Below are positions 1 to 7,812 of a DNA stretch of 15,821 nucleotides, piece by piece. The stretch comes from Bdellovibrionales bacterium (GTDB lineage: Bacteria; Bdellovibrionota; JAFGOL01). The stretch covers positions 1 through 15,821 of the forward strand of contig JAKLHL010000013.1 of assembly GCA_022710165.1 (NCBI GenBank), given 5' to 3'. The position numbers and the translations under genes are program-made. How positions within the stretch are numbered: the stretch's first letter is position 1; every line of letters starts with the position of its first letter. The notes beneath the pieces were generated by a model, which was not told the origin of the DNA, searched no databases, and saw only the letters and a program-made list of their open reading frames with translations.

Positions 1-1068
1 GATCTGGATGCCGAAAGACAAAAGGCTATGGAAGAAAAGAGAAAACCGGTTTACGGCGGTAAATGCAGGAGGAGTCCGGTAAAAGAAGGTGTTGTAAGGT
101 TCAAGGTCCCAGAGACTGGAGAGACCGTTATTAACGACGTAGTACTTGGCAGGATAGTGATAAAACATGAGGAAATAGAGGACCTGATATTGGCCAGGGC
201 CGATGGTACACCTACTTATAATTTTACAGTTGTCATTGACGATGCGCTGATGGGCATAACACACGTTATAAGGGGCGATGATCACGTTAACAATACGCCA
301 AAACAGATACTGATATACGAGGCTCTTGGCTTTAGTCTTCCTACGTTCGTTCATGTCCCAATGATACTTGGTCCAGATAAAACAAAGCTTAGCAAGAGAC
401 ACGGTGCAACAGCAGTAAGCGGGTACAGGCAGTTAGGGTATCTACCAGAAGCACTGTTCAACTATCTGGTCCGTCTTGGATGGTCGCATGGTGATCAGGA
501 AATATTCAGCAAAGAAGAATTAATAAAGTTTTTTGATGTAGATGCGCTGGGTCATTCAGCGGCTGTACTTAATCTAGAAAAATTAAACTGGCTTAATGCT
601 CACTACATAAAGACCATGGACCCAAAGGAAATGGCAAAACGAATATGCGACGAGGGTTTGGTCCCGGAAGAATTCAAGAACAGGATCTTTGACGCTGATG
701 TTCAAAAGCTCCTGCCGATGGTCCAGGAAAGGTCAAAGATGCTTCCGGACGTTTATAAGGGAATAGAGTTCTTCTTGAAAGATGAAATAACAAAAGACGA
801 GAATTCAGTTAAAAAACACATTACGCCAGAGATAAGGCCGGTCATAGCAGAGCTTGTAGAGGCGTTCGATAAGGCCGAGTCGTTGTCTGACCACAAGGTC
901 TTAGAGGACATCTTTGCCGTACTTATACAAAAGCATAATATAAAACTTAAAAATATCGCACAGGCTTGCAGAGTGCTTATAACTGGTACAGACGTAAGCC
1001 CCGGCATCTTTGAGATAATGTCGCTGATGGATAAAAAGAGAGTAATAAAGAGGCTTAAAGAGATATAA
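1..1068 (+). CDS. gltX: Glutamate--tRNA ligase, 5'-truncated by window edge
   Basis: Class I aminoacyl-tRNA synthetase that charges tRNA-Glu in the cytoplasm. The reading frame is open from base 1, so the ATG at 28 is internal and not the true start. About 355 residues are present against a usual length near 470-500; the N-terminal part with the HIGH motif lies outside the window. Visible family signatures are RADGTPTYNF followed by DDALMGITHVIRGDDH, and the KMSKS-loop variant KLSKR at bases 385-399, which binds ATP. The all-helical C-terminal anticodon-binding region follows. I prefer GluRS over GlnRS because the THVIRGDDH and KLSKRHG context is the bacterial GluRS form. The stop at 1066-1068 lies inside the 3' end of convergent ligA (14-base overlap). 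Nothing looks broken in the part seen. Confidence 0.97.
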   Translation, partial: DLDAERQKAMEEKRKPVYGGKCRRSPVKEGVVRFKVPETGETVINDVVLGRIVIKHEEIEDLILARADGTPTYNFTVVIDDALMGITHVIRGDDHVNNTPKQILIYEALGFSLPTFVHVPMILGPDKTKLSKRHGATAVSGYRQLGYLPEALFNYLVRLGWSHGDQEIFSKEELIKFFDVDALGHSAAVLNLEKLNWLNAHYIKTMDPKEMAKRICDEGLVPEEFKNRIFDADVQKLLPMVQERSKMLPDVYKGIEFFLKDEITKDENSVKKHITPEIRPVIAELVEAFDKAESLSDHKVLEDIFAVLIQKHNIKLKNIAQACRVLITGTDVSPGIFEIMSLMDKKRVIKRLKEI

Positions 1069-3040
1069 GTGCCAGAAATTCTTTTAGGTCCAGCGTCTTT
1101 ATATTAAGCTCCTTGGCTTTGTCCAGTTTTGAACCAGGTTCGGTCCCGACTATGACGTAACTCGTCCTTTTACTTACGCTGGAAGATACCTTTCCGCCGT
1201 TATGCTCTATTAACTCAGAGATCTTGTCCCTGCTCATTTCTTTGAAGCTCCCAGTTATTACAAAAGAAAGTCCGTTAAGCCTGGTGCTTGTTTGAGCAGA
1301 CGCTGTTTCCTGTATGTTTACGCCAAGAGAGATGATCTCATCTATTCTTTTTATGTTATCCTTGGAGTTGAAAAAAGAGACCAGACTGCTGATTATATTA
1401 GGGCCGAATCCTTCTATCCCCTCCAGGTCTTTTTCATTTATGTTCTTAAGCTTGTCTATGTTCTTGAACCTTTTGGCCAGTTCCTTGGCGTTCTCAGACC
1501 CTATAAGGTCTATGCCGAGAGCGTAGATGAACTTATCCAGACTAACATTCTTGGATTCATTGATGGCGTTGATTATATTATTTGCGCTTTTTGTGCCCAT
1601 TCGGTCGAGCATCATAAGTGTAGCTGCATTAAGCCTGTAAATATCAGGGAAAGACCTTATAAAATTCCTTTCCACGAGCTGTTCTATTAGTTTTTCTCCC
1701 ATTCCGTCTATGTTCATCGCATCGCGGGATATAAAGTGGTTCAAAGCCTCTTTTATCCTCGAAGGGCATTTACTGTTATTGCAAACAAAGTTAACACCTT
1801 CTCTTACTACGTCTATATCGCAATCCGGACATTTTTTGGGGAACTCGAATTTCCTAGAACCTTTTGGCCTTTTATCGTCTACATATCTTAATATCGCAGG
1901 GATAACATCTCCTGCTCTTTCTATTACGACCGTATCGCCCACCCTGATATCCTTTCTTTCAAGCTCTGATGCGTTGTGAAGTGTAGCTCTTTTTATCTCG
2001 ACTCCGCCCACTTCTACAGGCTCGAGCTCTGCCACGGGTGTTAGAACCCCTGTTCTTCCTACCTGGACCGCTATCTTGTTAACAGTAGTAGTTGCTGTGT
2101 GAGCAGGCGGCTTCCACGCAACGGCCCATCTTGGTGAGCGGGCTATGCTACCAAGCTCTGATTGCAGGGCAGTGTTGTTTACTTTTATTACCACACCGTC
2201 AATATCTACCTCAAGAGCTTGCCTGTTCCTTATAAGGTCTTCAAAGAAAGTCTTTATTTTTTGTATCGAGTCTGTGGTGATAACGTTCTTTGGCACCATG
2301 AAGCCCCATCTTTTTGCCTTTTCCAGAGCGTCGGTATGTGTCTTAAAAAGCTCCTCGCTGGTAAAACTATGGGCATAAAAATACAAAGGTCTTGTTGCTG
2401 TTATTTTTGAATCCAGTTGCCTTACGGAACCTGCCGCGGCATTCCTGGGGTTGGCAAAAGTTTTTTCGCCATTTTCCATTTTAACTTTGTTGAGTTTTTC
2501 GAACTCTTGTTTTGGTATGACCACCTCTCCTCGTATCTCGAATTCCTTTGGGTGATCGTGGCCAAGCATCTTTAATGGCACGTTCCTTATGGTCCTTACA
2601 TTCTCAGTTATATCCTCTCCAACCTCGCCATCACCCCTTGTGGCTGCTTTTATGAATACACCGTCCTTGTAGCTTATTGATACAGCCAGGCCATCAAGCT
2701 TTGGTTCAGCAACATATTCTAAGTTTTTATTATCACCGAGCAGTTTTTTTACCCTTAGATCAAAATCCATCAATTCTTCGTAATCAAAGACGTTGGAAAG
2801 GGACAGCATTGGGATCTTGTGTTTCACCTTTTTGAAATCTGTAAGGACCTTGTAACCTACTTTTTGAGTGGGTGAATATTCAAGGACCATATCTGGATGA
2901 AGTGATTCAAGGTGTTTAAGTTCATTAAAGAGTTCATCGTATTCTGCATCGGATATTTCGGGATCATCAAGTACGTAGTACCTGTAAGAATGATGATTTA
3001 GTGTGTTTACCAGTTCTTTTATTCTTTCCCTTGCGTCCAT
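1055..3040 (-). CDS. ligA: NAD+-dependent DNA ligase LigA
   Basis: Seals nicks in replication and repair using NAD+. It is full length (661 residues) with the standard order: Ia domain (residues 1-60, with YYVLDDPEISDAEYD), adenylation domain with the KLDG motif (catalytic Lys114), OB fold (about 320-395), four-Cys zinc finger (C404, C407, C420, C425), helix-hairpin-helix domain (about 440-575) and C-terminal BRCT domain (about 586-661). The usual ALGIRHVG-type hairpin motif reads ALGIDLIGS here, a departure from the common form. It is transcribed alone, divergent from the RDD gene and convergent with gltX. The ATG at 3038-3040 has no clear Shine-Dalgarno sequence. There is only one ATG candidate near the conserved N-terminus, so the start is well supported by length. 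Confidence 0.98.
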   Translation of the reverse strand: MDARERIKELVNTLNHHSYRYYVLDDPEISDAEYDELFNELKHLESLHPDMVLEYSPTQKVGYKVLTDFKKVKHKIPMLSLSNVFDYEELMDFDLRVKKLLGDNKNLEYVAEPKLDGLAVSISYKDGVFIKAATRGDGEVGEDITENVRTIRNVPLKMLGHDHPKEFEIRGEVVIPKQEFEKLNKVKMENGEKTFANPRNAAAGSVRQLDSKITATRPLYFYAHSFTSEELFKTHTDALEKAKRWGFMVPKNVITTDSIQKIKTFFEDLIRNRQALEVDIDGVVIKVNNTALQSELGSIARSPRWAVAWKPPAHTATTTVNKIAVQVGRTGVLTPVAELEPVEVGGVEIKRATLHNASELERKDIRVGDTVVIERAGDVIPAILRYVDDKRPKGSRKFEFPKKCPDCDIDVVREGVNFVCNNSKCPSRIKEALNHFISRDAMNIDGMGEKLIEQLVERNFIRSFPDIYRLNAATLMMLDRMGTKSANNIINAINESKNVSLDKFIYALGIDLIGSENAKELAKRFKNIDKLKNINEKDLEGIEGFGPNIISSLVSFFNSKDNIKRIDEIISLGVNIQETASAQTSTRLNGLSFVITGSFKEMSRDKISELIEHNGGKVSSSVSKRTSYVIVGTEPGSKLDKAKELNIKTLDLKEFLALISL

Positions 3041-3081
3041 ATAGCCAATAATACTTTGTTTTTTATATAAACACTAGGGAC

Positions 3082-3111
3082 TTGAATATGGTCTGGATTT
3101 TGCTCTATAAT
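3082..3111 (+). promoter_or_regulatory. Sigma-70-type promoter of the RDD-rfaE2-rsmE operon
   Basis: TTGAAT at 3082-3087 and a perfect TATAAT at 3106-3111 are separated by 18 bases. They lie 31 bases before the ATG at 3143, which has AGGAG at 3131-3135. This is the best promoter match in the window. It sits in the short divergent gap between ligA and the RDD gene. Confidence 0.7.
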
Positions 3112-3142
3112 AGCCTTAAACTCTTAGACAAGGAGAACACTT

Positions 3143-3736
3143 ATGGGGATAGGGTTTATAACTGATAATGAAATAGACAGGATACTAGGGAGGATGGAAA
3201 AGCGTTCCAGCAGTTCTGAAGAGCCTGGGATCGTATATCCAAGAAGGCCCATTGACCTTAGTACGAACAAGGACCTGGCGTCTGCAGGTTTTATAAAGAT
3301 GAACACCTTTTCAAGGACTAACAATATTGCCGGGCCAATAAGAAGGACCTATGCATTTTTTGCCGACCTTTGCATCAGTGGTCTTGTGCTTGTTGGATTC
3401 GTTTATGCTTCTGTAGTGGCATTTGGTCAGGAAGATATAGCCTATACAGCAAGCAGTTTTGCTGAAAGGGCTAGGGAGTTTGGGGGCACGGATGTGGCCA
3501 TGTGGATGGCGACACTTTATGGTTTGATACTCTTTTTCTATTTTATATTTTTTGAAGGTATAGCAGGTAAAACACCCGGAAAAATGTTCCTGAACACAAA
3601 GATCATTGACAGCAGGGGTGAAAAACCATCTTTCATAAAGATCGTCCTAAGGACACTTGTGTTCTTGATATTCCCGCTTGGACTTCTAAGGATACACGAC
3701 CTGGTAACGGGATCCAAGGTTGTAAATAACGACTAA
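3143..3736 (+). CDS. RDD family integral membrane protein
   Basis: Small inner-membrane protein of 197 residues. The RDD domain begins near residue 65 (GPIRRTYAFFADL, giving the conserved Arg and first Asp). Hydrophobic segments lie at about 72-95, 118-140 and 168-182. The family-typical GKTPGKMFL loop (142-150) and the IHDLVTGSKVV ending (184-194) are present. The first 64 residues are soluble, charged and Ser-rich, an extension not needed for the RDD fold. RDD proteins have no single established role; some are linked to ion or solute transport, so no substrate is claimed. The start has a good AGGAG ribosome site with a 7-base spacer. The stop is one base before the next ATG, so it is translationally coupled to rfaE2. 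Confidence 0.9.
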   Translation: MGIGFITDNEIDRILGRMEKRSSSSEEPGIVYPRRPIDLSTNKDLASAGFIKMNTFSRTNNIAGPIRRTYAFFADLCISGLVLVGFVYASVVAFGQEDIAYTASSFAERAREFGGTDVAMWMATLYGLILFFYFIFFEGIAGKTPGKMFLNTKIIDSRGEKPSFIKIVLRTLVFLIFPLGLLRIHDLVTGSKVVNND

Positions 3737-3737
3737 A

Positions 3738-4220
3738 ATGACACAAAAATCAGTAAACAGAAAAGATGTAATAGCGCTTTGTGATAAATTAAGGTCAGCA
3801 GGGAAGAAAATAGTCTTCACCAACGGTTGCTTTGATATATTGCATGCTGGCCACGTCGATTATATGGAAAAGGCCAGGTCTCTTGGATCTGTTCTTTTTG
3901 TCGGAGTGAATAGTGATTCTTCCGTAAGAAGGCTAAAAGGCAGTAAAAGGCCTATCGTTGAGCAAAAATACAGAATAAGAGCTTTGTCCGGCTTAAGCAG
4001 CGTTGATCATGTGTGTGTGTTTGAAGAAGACACGCCAGAAGAACTTATCAGGGACGTTAAACCTGATGTCCTTGTTAAGGGTATGGACTGGAAGGGCAAG
4101 AAAATTGCCGGTCAGGATTTTGTAACAGAGAACGGAGGGAAGGTCGTCTTCATAGATTTTCTGGAAGGCATATCCACCTCAATAATAATAGAAAAGATAC
4201 AAAAGAGCTTTGATCACTAA
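3738..4220 (+). CDS. rfaE2: D-glycero-beta-D-manno-heptose 1-phosphate adenylyltransferase (RfaE2/HldE C-domain type)
   Basis: Stand-alone nucleotidyltransferase of 160 residues, matching the second domain of E. coli HldE. It is expected to activate heptose-1-phosphate to ADP-heptose for the LPS inner core. Visible motifs are TNGCFDILHAGH (28-39), including the HxGH nucleotide-binding signature (36-39), VGVNSD (55-60), KGMDWKG (114-120, a variant of the usual KGGDY) and the C-terminal ISTSIIIEKI. There is no kinase domain, so the sugar kinase half must be encoded elsewhere. It sits between the RDD gene (1-base gap) and rsmE (TAATG overlap of one base). CDP-glycerol or other cytidylyltransferase activity cannot be excluded by motif alone, but overall similarity favours RfaE2. 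Its presence suggests a heptose-containing LPS. Confidence 0.92.
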   Translation: MTQKSVNRKDVIALCDKLRSAGKKIVFTNGCFDILHAGHVDYMEKARSLGSVLFVGVNSDSSVRRLKGSKRPIVEQKYRIRALSGLSSVDHVCVFEEDTPEELIRDVKPDVLVKGMDWKGKKIAGQDFVTENGGKVVFIDFLEGISTSIIIEKIQKSFDH

Positions 4221-4930
4221 TGAAACGTTTTTATGTCCCTAACATACCAGGCTCGGGAGAAATGGCGCCCGAAGACGACCTTAAGCACAGGGTAAATGAC
4301 GTCCTGCGTTTTTCTGAAGGCGAAGAACTTGAGCTCATAGACGGTAAAGGGACCATTGCAAAAGCCATAGTAAAAGGCAAGAATAAGAACTTGAGGTTTT
4401 TGATAGAGGCTGTTGAGAGTGTCCCTGTTCCAAAGAACAGCGTTACAGCACTTGTATCCCTTATAAGGAGAGAACGTTTTGACGTTATGGTCGAAAAGGC
4501 GGTTGAGCTTGGGGCAAGCAAGATAGTCCCTTTCGTCTGTGAAAGATCAAGGCCTTATTCCGGCGATTCATATGAAAAATTAAGGGAACGTTGGCAAAGG
4601 ATAGCCGACCAGGCTTTATCTCAGTGTAAAAGATATTTTAGATGTGAAGTGGAAGATGTTATAGAACTATCTGAGTTAAAGACGAACGATAAGAGCAAGA
4701 CACAGTTCCTGTCTTTTCATCCTGGTCTTAAACCACTCCTCCCTTCTAATATTCAAAACAATGTGGATATAGTGTTTGCAATAGGTCCTGAGGGTGGTTT
4801 TACAGACGATGAGAATAAATCGCTGGAGGATAAGGGCTTTGAACTTTACTCCTTAACTGACAATATATTGAGAACAGAGACGGCAGTAATGTACGTCCTG
4901 TCAGTCCTTGATCTTGCTAAAAAGATCTAA
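4220..4930 (+). CDS. rsmE: 16S rRNA (uracil-1498-N3)-methyltransferase RsmE
   Basis: SPOUT-class methyltransferase that modifies U1498 of 16S rRNA in the assembled small subunit. It has 236 residues, close to the usual length. The N-terminal 70 residues are the PUA-like RNA-binding part. EKAVELGA (92-99) and ERWQRIADQALSQCKR (123-138) are typical of the family. The S-adenosylmethionine knot shows as IGPEGGFT (188-195) and ILRTETA (216-222). It is the last gene of the operon. Its ATG shares the A of the preceding TAA, so translation is likely coupled. Its 3' end overlaps convergent tatD by 30 bases, which leaves no room for a separate terminator. Confidence 0.96.
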   Translation: MKRFYVPNIPGSGEMAPEDDLKHRVNDVLRFSEGEELELIDGKGTIAKAIVKGKNKNLRFLIEAVESVPVPKNSVTALVSLIRRERFDVMVEKAVELGASKIVPFVCERSRPYSGDSYEKLRERWQRIADQALSQCKRYFRCEVEDVIELSELKTNDKSKTQFLSFHPGLKPLLPSNIQNNVDIVFAIGPEGGFTDDENKSLEDKGFELYSLTDNILRTETAVMYVLSVLDLAKKI

Positions 4931-5677
4931 AGCGTTCCTGGTCGTATATTTTGCGACTTCTTCAAGTGTTTGACCTTTTATCTCTGCAAGTTTAGAGGCA
5001 ATAACAGGTATATATTCAGGATAATTCTTTTTACCCCTATGAGGCACTGGCGCCAGGAACGGACAGTCTGTTTCTATCATTATCCTGTCCTGAGGAGAAT
5101 AAAGGGCAGATTCTTTTGCGACCTCAGCCTTGGGAAAAGTGATTATCCCGGTAAAAGAGACGTACATCCCAAGGTCCAGGTATTTCTTTAGCTGCTCCTT
5201 TGATCCGGAGTAACAATGCAACACTCCGTTACAGATGTCCTTGTATTCAGACTTCAGTATTTCGTAAGTATCCTTATCTGCCTCTCTTGAATGTATTATC
5301 AAAGGGAGTCCAAGCTCTCTTGCCAGTTCTATCATTTTAACAAAAACTTTCTTTTGTATGTCCATGGGGGATAATAGATAATGATAATCAAGCCCTACTT
5401 CTCCTACAGCGACGCATTTTTTTGAATTAAGAGAACGCATAGTATTTTCAAGCCCGCTTGAGAGGTCTTTTGCTTCATGAGGATGAAGTCCTATGGAATG
5501 ATAAACACCCTCAAAGCTTTCAGCCAGTTTGTGTGCAGACATTATTGAATCAGGACTGCTTGAGATGGTAATTATTTTTTTTACGTTGTTCTTTGATGCC
5601 CTGTCTACGATATTTTTTACTGTTTCACCTTCGGCATATTCCATATCCAGGTGAGCGTGGGTGTCTATCAGTTCCAT
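4901..5677 (-). CDS. tatD: TatD family metal-dependent hydrolase
   Basis: TIM-barrel amidohydrolase-type DNase family, about 258 residues. All metal ligands of the family are visible (numbered from the ATG): H7 and H9 in DTHAHLD, E93 in VGEVGLDYH, H129 in IIHSRE, H154 in LHCYSG and D204 in ETDCPFLAP. I place the start at the ATG at 5675-5677, which shares one base with the ricT TGA. The TTG just before it (5678-5680) would add one residue and is less likely. It is the last gene of tmk-holB-ricT-tatD, where TatD is a common neighbour. TatD enzymes have 3'-5' exonuclease activity in studied species; the physiological substrate here is unknown. Confidence 0.95.
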   Translation of the reverse strand: MELIDTHAHLDMEYAEGETVKNIVDRASKNNVKKIITISSSPDSIMSAHKLAESFEGVYHSIGLHPHEAKDLSSGLENTMRSLNSKKCVAVGEVGLDYHYLLSPMDIQKKVFVKMIELARELGLPLIIHSREADKDTYEILKSEYKDICNGVLHCYSGSKEQLKKYLDLGMYVSFTGIITFPKAEVAKESALYSPQDRIMIETDCPFLAPVPHRGKKNYPEYIPVIASKLAEIKGQTLEEVAKYTTRNALDLFSKIKD

Positions 5678-6867
5678 CAATTCTTGCCCGACCTTCCTTT
5701 GTTATGGCCGCCATGGTCTCTCCTGTCCCTGTTATCCCTGTTGCCGCGATGGTCCCTGTTGTCACGATGATGAGGGTTCGATCCGTGTTGTGGTCTTCTA
5801 TCCCTGTTGTCAGGTTTTGAAGCTGGTTTCATAAAGGTGTCTTTTATATCGATGACCTCTTTTGGATCCTCAAGGGCTTTTAATTCTTCTTCTGAGACTT
5901 CTGGCGTTGCTTCTTTCATTATTGCGTTAAGGTCCTTCGCTGTTCCATGCTGAGAAGCTCCCCTTTCAAGTTCAGTTATCTTATCAAGGGGGAATTTTAC
6001 CAAAGAACCTGAGTCCAAAAGTACATCTATGTTGCTGGAGAATATATCTACCCTGAAAACCTTTCCTGGTCCGTCTGGTGTTTTTACTTTACCGCCTATC
6101 TTTGGCAGGTCTTTCTTTATGTCGTTATATGTATCAATTTCATATGCAAGACAGCATAGCAGTCTTCCGCAAACTCCACTGACCTTGGTGGGGTTAAGTG
6201 CCAGGTTCTGTTCTTTTGCCATCTTTATTGAGACCGGTTTGAACTGTCTTAAGAACGTTGAGCAGCAGAGTGTCTTTCCACAACAACCTATACCGCCCAT
6301 TAGTTTTGTCTCATCCCTAAGGTCTATCTGACGAAGTTCTATCCTCATCTTGAGATCTCTCAGTAGGTCTTTTACAAGGTCCCTGAAGTCTACCCTTCCG
6401 TTAGAGGTAAAATAGAACACTACTTTCTTGGCGTTATGAGAAAGTTCGGTCTTAACTAGTTTCATCGGCAGCTTTTTTGATCTTATTAGTCCGTCGCACT
6501 GCTGGTGAGCTGTGTCAGCTATTTTAATGTTCTCTTGCTCGGCCTTTATATCTTCTTCGGTAGCTATCTTAATTACCTTGTCGAGCTGTTCCGGTACCTT
6601 TGGTTCGCTGTCTATACTTCCGTCGAGTGTGGCGGGTGAAAGGTTGGCAAGAAAATATTCCTCGTCCATTTTTTGTTCAAGAACGTTATACATGCTGGTC
6701 TTTTCTTGAGGCACCAGTGTGGGTGGTACGATAACGGTACCAAGCTTTTGACCTGCTGGAGCATTGACTAAAACTACGTCGTTAACCTTAAGGTCAAGGT
6801 CTCCTGCGTTGTAATAGTATATCCTTCCAGCGTTCCTAAATTTTATTCCAACAACTTTAATGAACAT
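5677..6867 (-). CDS. ricT: PSP1-domain protein RicT (YaaT family)
   Basis: Cytoplasmic iron-sulfur-associated regulatory protein. In Bacillus it works with RicA and RicF to control RNase Y-dependent RNA maturation; neither partner is in this window. It has 396 residues, longer than the usual 270-290. The N-terminus (MFIKVVGIKFRNAGRIYYY) and GRVDFRDLVKDL are typical. The Cys signature is C195, C196, C201, C202 and C233, C238, C239; C195 stands where I recall a Pro in most homologues. Residues about 56-95 look like an insertion. Residues 353-396 are a hydrophilic Arg/Asp/Asn/His/Gly tail with repeated NRD units. Translation is supported by AAGGAG inside the end of holB, 10 bases before the ATG. 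The gap to holB is 3 bases. Confidence 0.93.
   Translation of the reverse strand: MFIKVVGIKFRNAGRIYYYNAGDLDLKVNDVVLVNAPAGQKLGTVIVPPTLVPQEKTSMYNVLEQKMDEEYFLANLSPATLDGSIDSEPKVPEQLDKVIKIATEEDIKAEQENIKIADTAHQQCDGLIRSKKLPMKLVKTELSHNAKKVVFYFTSNGRVDFRDLVKDLLRDLKMRIELRQIDLRDETKLMGGIGCCGKTLCCSTFLRQFKPVSIKMAKEQNLALNPTKVSGVCGRLLCCLAYEIDTYNDIKKDLPKIGGKVKTPDGPGKVFRVDIFSSNIDVLLDSGSLVKFPLDKITELERGASQHGTAKDLNAIMKEATPEVSEEELKALEDPKEVIDIKDTFMKPASKPDNRDRRPQHGSNPHHRDNRDHRGNRDNRDRRDHGGHNKGRSGKN
5680..5811 (-). repeat. Low-complexity RicT C-terminal tail with repeated NRD codons
   Basis: These bases encode residues 353-396 of RicT. On the plus strand the octamer TCCCTGTT occurs at 5726-5733, 5735-5742, 5753-5760 and 5801-5808, corresponding to AACAGGGA on the coding strand. 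The encoded tail is almost free of hydrophobic residues and mixes Arg, Asp, Asn, His and Gly. It is probably disordered and could bind nucleic acid, but that role is inferred only from composition. Confidence 0.7.
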
Positions 6868-6870
6868 TTT

Positions 6871-7773
6871 CTATATACTCCTTGCTGATAGTTCTAATAA
6901 CATATTCTCGAGCACCATTGTAGAAGTGGTGTTCGAGTATAAAGCTTTTGAAAGCCTGGTTATCTCGCTTATAGCATTTATTATCTTGCTTTGATCAGTT
7001 TCATTTTCTTTTGCTTTGTTCAAAAGATGTTTTGTGATGAAAGAAAATATGTATTCCATGTTCTCTATCTCGTCTGCCTTTGTTATACCCTTTGCACTTT
7101 CAGTTAATGACGTAGCGGTATCACTTATTATATTAAAAGGTTTATATTTGCTGTCCAAGAGTTGTTTTAATCCAGTCAGCTGGTCCTCTATTGAAAGATA
7201 ATATCTTAAGGCCGAGACACTCCCGTCGGCGTATCCCAGAAGGTGGTGGTCCTTTTCTATACTCAGTATCTCCGCTAACTTTTCTGATTTTAAGGGCGGA
7301 ACGCTGATTACAAGACACCTTGATACTATGGTCTTTAACATGCTGTGCAGACTGGGAGTTAAAAGTATGAACACTGTATCTTTTGGCGGCTCTTCCACTG
7401 ATTTTAATAGGGCGTTGCCAGACGACTGATTGAGCCTGTGTGCCTGGTCTATGATAACGAACCTTTTTTTACCGCTGGAGCTAGAGAAGATCATCTTGTC
7501 GAGGACATCTTCCCTAACCTGTTCAATGCTTATGTCTTTTCCTTTTTTATCTTTTTCCTCGTCTGCTTCGGGCCTGAGCACTATTACATCAGTATGGTTC
7601 CCGTTATCAACCTTTCTGCATTCTTCACAAGTCCCGCAATAAGGCCTTTTCCCGCATAGAACGGATTTTACTATCTCGAAGGCCATGTGTTTTTTACCCA
7701 CACCCTTAGGACCGTGCAGTATCAACGACGGATTAGATATTTCAAGTTTACTTATTATCTTATCAAGTTCCAT
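6871..7773 (-). CDS. holB: DNA polymerase III delta-prime subunit (clamp-loader AAA+ protein)
   Basis: Subunit of the clamp loader that places the sliding clamp on DNA. It has 300 residues, slightly short for the family. The AAA+ fold shows a P-loop-like GPKGVGKK (21-28), four Cys of the zinc module (C40, C46, C49, C52), a HTDVIVL stretch matching the family HPD region, a Walker B-like VIIDQAHRL (106-114), ALLKSVEEPP (121-130) and the SRC motif (151-153). The residue after the P-loop Lys is Lys instead of Thr or Ser, which would weaken nucleotide binding. Delta-prime subunits often do not hydrolyse ATP, so this suits HolB over DnaX. The ATG has GAGGA five bases upstream. It lies between tmk and ricT, the conserved arrangement. 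Confidence 0.92.
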   Translation of the reverse strand: MELDKIISKLEISNPSLILHGPKGVGKKHMAFEIVKSVLCGKRPYCGTCEECRKVDNGNHTDVIVLRPEADEEKDKKGKDISIEQVREDVLDKMIFSSSSGKKRFVIIDQAHRLNQSSGNALLKSVEEPPKDTVFILLTPSLHSMLKTIVSRCLVISVPPLKSEKLAEILSIEKDHHLLGYADGSVSALRYYLSIEDQLTGLKQLLDSKYKPFNIISDTATSLTESAKGITKADEIENMEYIFSFITKHLLNKAKENETDQSKIINAISEITRLSKALYSNTTSTMVLENMLLELSARSI

Positions 7774-7812
7774 TATATCCTCAGTTACAGCATTAAAGAC
7801 CGCATGTCCACG

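Noticed and set aside
1292..1690. Plus-strand open frame of 132 codons inside ligA
   Set aside because: It is antisense to the conserved helix-hairpin-helix and BRCT region of ligA; the peptide has no recognisable family features.
3041..3060. Leaderless promoter for ligA (TATTAT on the minus strand just before its ATG)
   Set aside because: No -35 partner at a suitable distance and the region is simply A/T-rich; not strong enough to list.
5678..5680. TTG as tatD start
   Set aside because: It adds only one Met before the ATG at 5677, which has the typical MELIDTHAHLD N-terminus and the common TGATG stop-start overlap.
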